Shown piece after piece: positions 60,603 through 64,000 of a stretch of 64,000 nt of DNA; the first letter of the stretch is position 1; each line of letters begins with the position of its first letter. The translations under genes and the position numbers were made by a program. Under the pieces are notes generated by a model. It searched no databases. It had not been told where the DNA came from and was given only the letters and a program-made list of their open reading frames with translations. This stretch comes from Paraburkholderia kururiensis JCM 10599 = LMG 19447 (GTDB taxonomy: Bacteria; Pseudomonadota; Gammaproteobacteria; Burkholderiales; Burkholderiaceae): assembly GCF_003986935.1 (NCBI RefSeq), contig NZ_RJZE01000004.1:1-64000 (forward strand). The letters are read 5' to 3'.

Positions 60603-62057
60603 CTATTTGCCGCGCCGCTTCCCAGGCTGACGGGCCAGCCTCGCGCGCGCCTCGGCCGCCGCTTGCGGATGCCCCAGGTCGCGGGCCACGAAGTGCGCGA
60701 TCTTGCGCCCGGCGAGGCTCACGTTCACGTAGTCGTTGGGCGCCTTGGTCTGCGCGCCGTCGGCGGCCGAGTGGTACTCGATGCGCAACTGGCTCTGCGT
60801 GGCCACCACGCGCAGGTAGCCGTAGTGCGTGTCGTCGTAGTTTTCGAGCACCACCTGGTCCGTGTCGTTCGATGCGGCCTGCACGACTTGCGGCGCGCGC
60901 GGCGCGGGCGAACCGGGCTTCGCGAGCTTGACGAGCCCGTGTCCGCCGTTGCCGCACACCACATACGGAATCTGCGTGCCGTCCGAGCCGCGCGTGCGCG
61001 TGTAGCGCTGATAGTTGTGCGCGTGCCCCGAGAGAAACGCGTGCGGCCATACGCCGTGTCGTTCGCAGATGGCGTCGATCTGCGCGAGCATATCGACGCT
61101 CGAACTATGCCGGCCTATCGCATAGGGCGGGTGGTGCGTCGCGAAGAGAAGCGCGCCTTCGTAGCCTTCGTCTTTGATCCGCTTGAGCGCCGCGTCGAGA
61201 AAATCGAGCTGGCTCGTGCCGATGTGCGGATCGGCGATCACGCCCGGGTCTTCGAGCGTATTGCTGTAGAGCGCCAGCACGCGCACGAAGGGTGCTTCGA
61301 ACGTGAAGAACACGCCGGGCTGGATCTGCGCGGTGCGCGAGAGGCCGCCCGCTTCGGGCGTCACCGCGAAGTCCGACGCGCAGAAGTTGCGCAGGTACGC
61401 ATCGAGGCTGGTGGCGTGCGCCTCGGGCGACACCATGCCGTCGTGGTTGCCCGCGCAGGCGAGGATGGGCGCGGGATAGTCGCGATAGGGCTCGTAGAAC
61501 TGGTCGTAGTAATACTGGCCCTCGCCGAAGCTGTAGACGATGTCGCCCAGCAGCAGCGCGAATTGCGGCACTTCGGCGGGGTCGGCTTCGGTGAAGTCGG
61601 CGGTCATCTTGTCCGCGACTTCGTTTTGCGTGGCAGGGCCTTTGACGCTGCCGCAGTCGCCTGTGGCGTGAAAGACGAGCTGCCCCGCCGACGTGATCGA
61701 ATCAATCGCTTTCTGGTTGCCGCCGAAAACATCCGCGAGCGCGACCTGCGGCTCGACGCCGCCGCGCGGCGCGGGAAACGGTAGCGCAAACAGCTTGTGC
61801 TCGGCGTTGAGCTTGTCGATTTCCTTGTAGGCCGCATCGTCGGAAGGATGCGGGACGCGAAACACGCTGGGGTCCGGCGTGGGCTGCGGCTGCGCGAACA
61901 CGGGATGGTCGAGCACGCGCGGCGCGGCGAACGCGTTCATACCCGCGGTGGTGTTCGTGCTCGCACCTGGCGTTGTGCCGCTGTCCGGCCGGCGTTTTTC
62001 TTTCGCTGCGGTTGCGCTTTTCTTCGATTGCGTTTTCGACGTCGATTTCGCGGCCAT
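60603..62057 (-). CDS. Calcineurin-like metallophosphoesterase
   Basis: 484 residues from ATG 62057, eight bases after AGGAG. After a Lys/Ser/Ala-rich N-terminal tail (residues 1-40) the binuclear metal motifs appear in order: GDCGS, FALLLGDIVYSFGEGQYYYD, ILACAGNHDGMVSPEAH, LLFATHHPPYAIGRHSSSVD and FLSGHAHNYQRYTRT. This arrangement is like purple-acid-phosphatase-type esterases, but the enzyme lacks a signal peptide and the C-terminus is basic (RARLARQPGKRRGK). It would hydrolyse a phosphomonoester or diester; substrate unknown. An 11-bp repeat array lies upstream of its start. Confidence 0.87.
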   Translation of the reverse strand: MAAKSTSKTQSKKSATAAKEKRRPDSGTTPGASTNTTAGMNAFAAPRVLDHPVFAQPQPTPDPSVFRVPHPSDDAAYKEIDKLNAEHKLFALPFPAPRGGVEPQVALADVFGGNQKAIDSITSAGQLVFHATGDCGSVKGPATQNEVADKMTADFTEADPAEVPQFALLLGDIVYSFGEGQYYYDQFYEPYRDYPAPILACAGNHDGMVSPEAHATSLDAYLRNFCASDFAVTPEAGGLSRTAQIQPGVFFTFEAPFVRVLALYSNTLEDPGVIADPHIGTSQLDFLDAALKRIKDEGYEGALLFATHHPPYAIGRHSSSVDMLAQIDAICERHGVWPHAFLSGHAHNYQRYTRTRGSDGTQIPYVVCGNGGHGLVKLAKPGSPAPRAPQVVQAASNDTDQVVLENYDDTHYGYLRVVATQSQLRIEYHSAADGAQTKAPNDYVNVSLAGRKIAHFVARDLGHPQAAAEARARLARQPGKRRGK

Positions 62058-62182
62058 GGGGCGTTCTCCTGTCGGTGGGCATCGGGCTGCAAGTCGCGGC
62101 GGCGCCATCGGGCACGGCGCGCGGCGTGCTGCGTACGACAGGAAGGCGGGGGGAAAGTGCCGTGCAGGGAGCGGTGAAAAAA

Positions 62183-62237
62183 GCAGCGAAAAAGCAGCGA
62201 AAAAGCAGCGAAAAAGCAGCGAAAAAGCAGCGAAAAA
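62183..62237. repeat. 11-bp tandem repeat (GCAGCGAAAAA), five copies
   Basis: Five identical 11-bp units with partial units at each edge (GCGGTGAAAAAA on the left, GCG on the right). The A5 tracts recur every 11 bases, close to the helical repeat, so the DNA is probably bent. It lies 126 bases upstream of the metallophosphoesterase start. Plus-strand frames across it give a Lys-rich repeat that I do not believe is translated. Confidence 0.93.
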
Positions 62238-62328
62238 GCGGGGAAGGAGCGTGAAAGACGTGTGAAAGAAGCGGCGATTGCACCGCTTCCCGGTCGACTC
62301 GTTCAGCCGCGTCGTTTAGCCGAAGCAC

Positions 62329-62547
62329 TCAATCAAAGCAGTTCCTGAACGCCACCGCGGCGATCACCGGCACGGAAAGCACCAGCGGAATCGCGAAGTA
62401 GGGCACTTCGAGGTCCACGACCCAGCTATAGACCAGCCAACCGATTCCGGCACCGAGCGTGGCGAGCCCCACGAGCACCGTGAGGATATTGAGCACGAGG
62501 TTCGACGGGCGCCAGCGCGGTCGTTCCTCTTTGGAAGACGTCTTCAT
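62329..62547 (-). CDS. Small two-helix membrane protein (72 aa)
   Basis: Residues 1-15 are basic and hydrophilic (MKTSSKEERPRWRPS). Two hydrophobic helices follow (NLVLNILTVLVGLATLGAGI, then PYFAIPLVLSVPVIAAVAF), separated by VYSWVVDLEVP, and the protein ends with RNCFD. No family is recognised; the hydrophobic pattern and GC-rich codon use support a real gene. GGAA lies before the ATG. Its neighbours give no clue to function. Confidence 0.6.
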   Translation of the reverse strand: MKTSSKEERPRWRPSNLVLNILTVLVGLATLGAGIGWLVYSWVVDLEVPYFAIPLVLSVPVIAAVAFRNCFD

Positions 62548-63375
62548 CGCAGTTCCGGCGCAATGCGCGGCAAGGGGACAACGGGATATGCGATGAATTT
62601 TACTCTGCGGTGAGGCAGCGACGCATGGGGACTATCGGCACGGTCCGGGCGCGGACGTGTCCTCGGGCGTCGACTGAAAGCTATCCGTCGCGGCTTCATG
62701 CTCACCGGTTTCTTGCCACGCATGAATCGCAACGCGAAGCGCACGGGTTTCAGCATCGTTTGCGGGCGCGGTCGCCATCACGCGCCGGTTCGCCCCATTT
62801 GCGGCTTTTCGGGGACGCATTGACGTATCCGCTCTCGGACTGCCGCCCCATTTCTGGCCACATTTCCGGCCATATTTCCCACGTAATTCCCGGGCTCATG
62901 CGAATGGATGTCCGCCAATGCGAAACGCCGGTGTTGTAATGTCGCGACATTTCAAAAGAAAAGGCGCGGTCGAAATGCGCAAATGCGAAAACGTTTGCGC
63001 TTGTTTAGTTTCAAGTATTTGAAGCGGGTTGTTAAAACCGCGTGATGGGCGAAAACCACGTCAGCTAACAAAGTTTGACGCTTGAACAAAATACTCCGCC
63101 ATGCTCATGCGGTTAGAATCCACGCGCAGGACAGAACAGGCGCGAGGCGCGATTCGGTAGGACGAGGCCGGCAGAGGCTCGCCGCGGGGTGCGGCGGGGA
63201 TATTGCCAGCGCACCGGAAAAATGGACGCAGTAGCGAATTTCCGGTGAAATACACGAATTGCGAAGACCTGGATTCACGATAAGCAACATTCCGGACGCA
63301 CGCGGCCGCATTCGAATTTTGCCGCAATCGCATTGCGCGAATTTGATGAGCGCCCGGCGACCATAAAAGGGCAGG
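62548..63375. other. Long intergenic region before the PelA-like gene
   Basis: 828 bases with no gene I trust; a 48-codon minus-strand frame (62632-62778, MATAPANDAETRALRVAIHA..) has no ribosome binding site. Two regulatory-looking palindromes are present: ATGTCGCGACAT (62939-62950) and the LacI-type half-conserved GAAAACGTTTGC (62987-62998). Composition turns AT-richer from about 62860 to 63070, consistent with a promoter for the gene at 63376. Confidence 0.45.
62939..62998. promoter_or_regulatory. Two palindromic elements upstream of the PelA-like gene
   Basis: ATGTCGCGACAT at 62939-62950 is a perfect 12-bp palindrome; GAAAACGTTTGC at 62987-62998 is one base off the palindrome GCAAACGTTTGC seen at 38041. 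They lie 378-437 bases before the gene, rather far for a simple operator. Confidence 0.3.
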
Positions 63376-64000
63376 ATGTTGACGACGAAGAAGAACGCCG
63401 GGCAATACGGCGGTAATGAGAGCAGGTGCCGGGGGGCTCATTTTCAGCGCGCGGCTGCGGGCTTTTCGGCCGCATTTTTCATTGCGCTGGCTGTCAATGC
63501 CGTGCCGTCGCGTGTGCTCGCTCAAGAAGCGCAGGTGACGGCGGCCGGTGGCGAATCTCGCGCCCACGCAAGCACGCAGGAAAGCAAGGAAAGCCCGCGT
63601 CCGAACATTGCCTTCTTCGACGGTGCCGATCCGCCCGTCGATTTGCTGCAGGCATTCGACGCCGTGGTGCTCGACCCCTCGCGCGGCTTCGATCCCGCCG
63701 CGCACCCCCTGCCGCACACGCTCTGGCTGGCCCGAACCGACACGGCGAACGCGGGCACGCAGGTTCTTCCCTACGTCGAGTCGCTCTGGCAGAAAGGCTA
63801 TCGCGGCTTTCTGCTCGACACGCCCGCCGCCGTCGAAGCCTTCGACGCCATTCACGCCGCGCATCCCGAAGCGCGCCTCATCATCGGCGGCAGTCATCCG
63901 TTGCAGGCCGCGCGGCCTCATGCTGGGGCGGCCGGCGGCCTTCGTGCGGGCGCGGCCGGCGGCCTTCGTGCGAGCGCGGCCGGCGGCCTGTATGCCGTGG
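63376..64000 (+). CDS. PelA-like protein, GH114 (endo-alpha-1,4-polygalactosaminidase-type) domain, 3' partial
   Basis: The frame is open from ATG 63376 to the right edge (208 codons visible). A signal peptide ends near VLAQEAQ. The segment PRPNIAFFDGADPPVDLLQA, FDAVVLDPSRGFDPAA and ESLWQKGYRGFLLDTPAAVE matches the start of the GH114 barrel of PelA-type proteins, which trim and deacetylate a galactosamine-rich exopolysaccharide during export. After IIGGSHPLQAARPHA a 24-bp DNA repeat inserts AAGGLRAG-type octapeptides. If correct, pel-type biofilm genes should follow beyond the window. The prediction rests on partial sequence only. Confidence 0.55.
   Translation, partial: MLTTKKNAGQYGGNESRCRGAHFQRAAAGFSAAFFIALAVNAVPSRVLAQEAQVTAAGGESRAHASTQESKESPRPNIAFFDGADPPVDLLQAFDAVVLDPSRGFDPAAHPLPHTLWLARTDTANAGTQVLPYVESLWQKGYRGFLLDTPAAVEAFDAIHAAHPEARLIIGGSHPLQAARPHAGAAGGLRAGAAGGLRASAAGGLYAV
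63928..63990. repeat. 24-bp tandem repeat inside the PelA-like gene
   Basis: GCGGCCGGCGGCCTTCGTGC plus GRGC repeats at 63928-63951 and 63952-63975, with a partial third copy from 63976. It stays in frame and encodes AAGGLRAG, AAGGLRAS, AAGGLYAV, so the protein gains or loses eight residues per unit. Confidence 0.9.

Noticed and set aside
56389..61050. Very long minus-strand open frame (over 1500 codons)
   Set aside because: Only the part from 58686 downward is a real gene; the rest is antisense to the DUF2252 gene, with Arg/Ala/His-rich nonsense composition typical of GC-rich antisense frames.
61973..62254. Lys-rich repeat protein encoded by the 11-bp array
   Set aside because: Frame exists only because the repeat has no stops; no start signal, antisense to the metallophosphoesterase N-terminus.
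62632..62778. Small minus-strand protein of 48 residues
   Set aside because: Plausible composition but no Shine-Dalgarno and no family; not supported well enough.
63061..63921. Minus-strand frame of 286 codons at the right end
   Set aside because: It lies opposite the PelA-like coding sequence, which has a signal peptide and family motifs; the minus translation has none.

Overview
The window is GC-rich, densely coded DNA from a Gram-negative bacterium, almost certainly a member of the Burkholderiaceae close to Paraburkholderia. Reasons: a Burkholderia-type OmpC-like porin, the RND/MFP/OprM-type efflux gene order, MocR regulators, PAAR/T6SS cargo, and codon and gene style. I saw no rRNA, tRNA, CRISPR array, prophage or intact insertion sequence. 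Identifications rest on reading translated sequence; no database search was run.

Left edge (1-3.5 kb): type VI secretion cargo with lower GC than the rest. It holds a GH19-type cell-wall hydrolase (5' end outside the window), a secreted candidate immunity protein interrupted by a frameshift at an A7 run, and a PAAR spike-tip protein, then two small unknown genes. From 3.6 to 10.5 kb, on the minus strand, is an oxidoreductase operon (enolase-superfamily dehydratase, internally duplicated membrane protein, gluconate-2-dehydrogenase-type small subunit, GMC flavoprotein, SDR), plus a DUF4396 membrane protein. From 10.8 to 17.3 kb is a catabolic unit (MFS importer, amidase, D-amino-acid-dehydrogenase-like enzyme), divergent from an XRE-cupin regulator with a perfect operator-like palindrome in the shared promoter region, and an orphan polyamine-type binding protein. 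From 17.7 to 21.4 kb are a small unknown gene, a REC-PAS-PAS-HisKA_3 kinase with its NarL-type regulator, and YjbQ.

21.8-30.9 kb: a MocR regulator divergent from a complete eight-gene Nit1C cluster (nitB, nitrilase, radical SAM, GNAT, AIR synthase-like, glycosyltransferase, MSMEG_0570-type, flavoprotein). This is the cluster known from cyanide assimilation and nitrogen starvation. A -24/-12 (sigma-54) promoter candidate lies ahead of it. From 31.5 to 38 kb are a porin with a strong intrinsic terminator, a bestrophin-like channel, a YdeP/FdhF-type molybdoenzyme and another MocR regulator.

38.3-45.7 kb is the most unusual region. A seven-gene plus-strand unit encodes a membrane receptor fused to a CheA-like kinase, a short membrane-anchored MCP-like signalling protein, a CheX-like phosphatase, a CheY, a cyclic-nucleotide-binding/FliG-like fusion, MotA and MotB. 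No flagellar structural gene, CheW, CheR or CheB is nearby. It looks like a dedicated sensory circuit wired to its own ion-driven stator.

45.7-51.8 kb carries a tripartite RND efflux operon. From 52 to 64 kb are a flavin oxidoreductase/patatin fusion and a phosphoribosyltransferase, each preceded by an FNR/ANR-like box, then a glycine-zipper lipoprotein, a FecR/DUF6600 protein, a DUF2252 protein, a metallophosphoesterase and the start of a PelA-like GH114 protein. Short intergenic tandem repeats of 10, 11 and 13 bp recur throughout.
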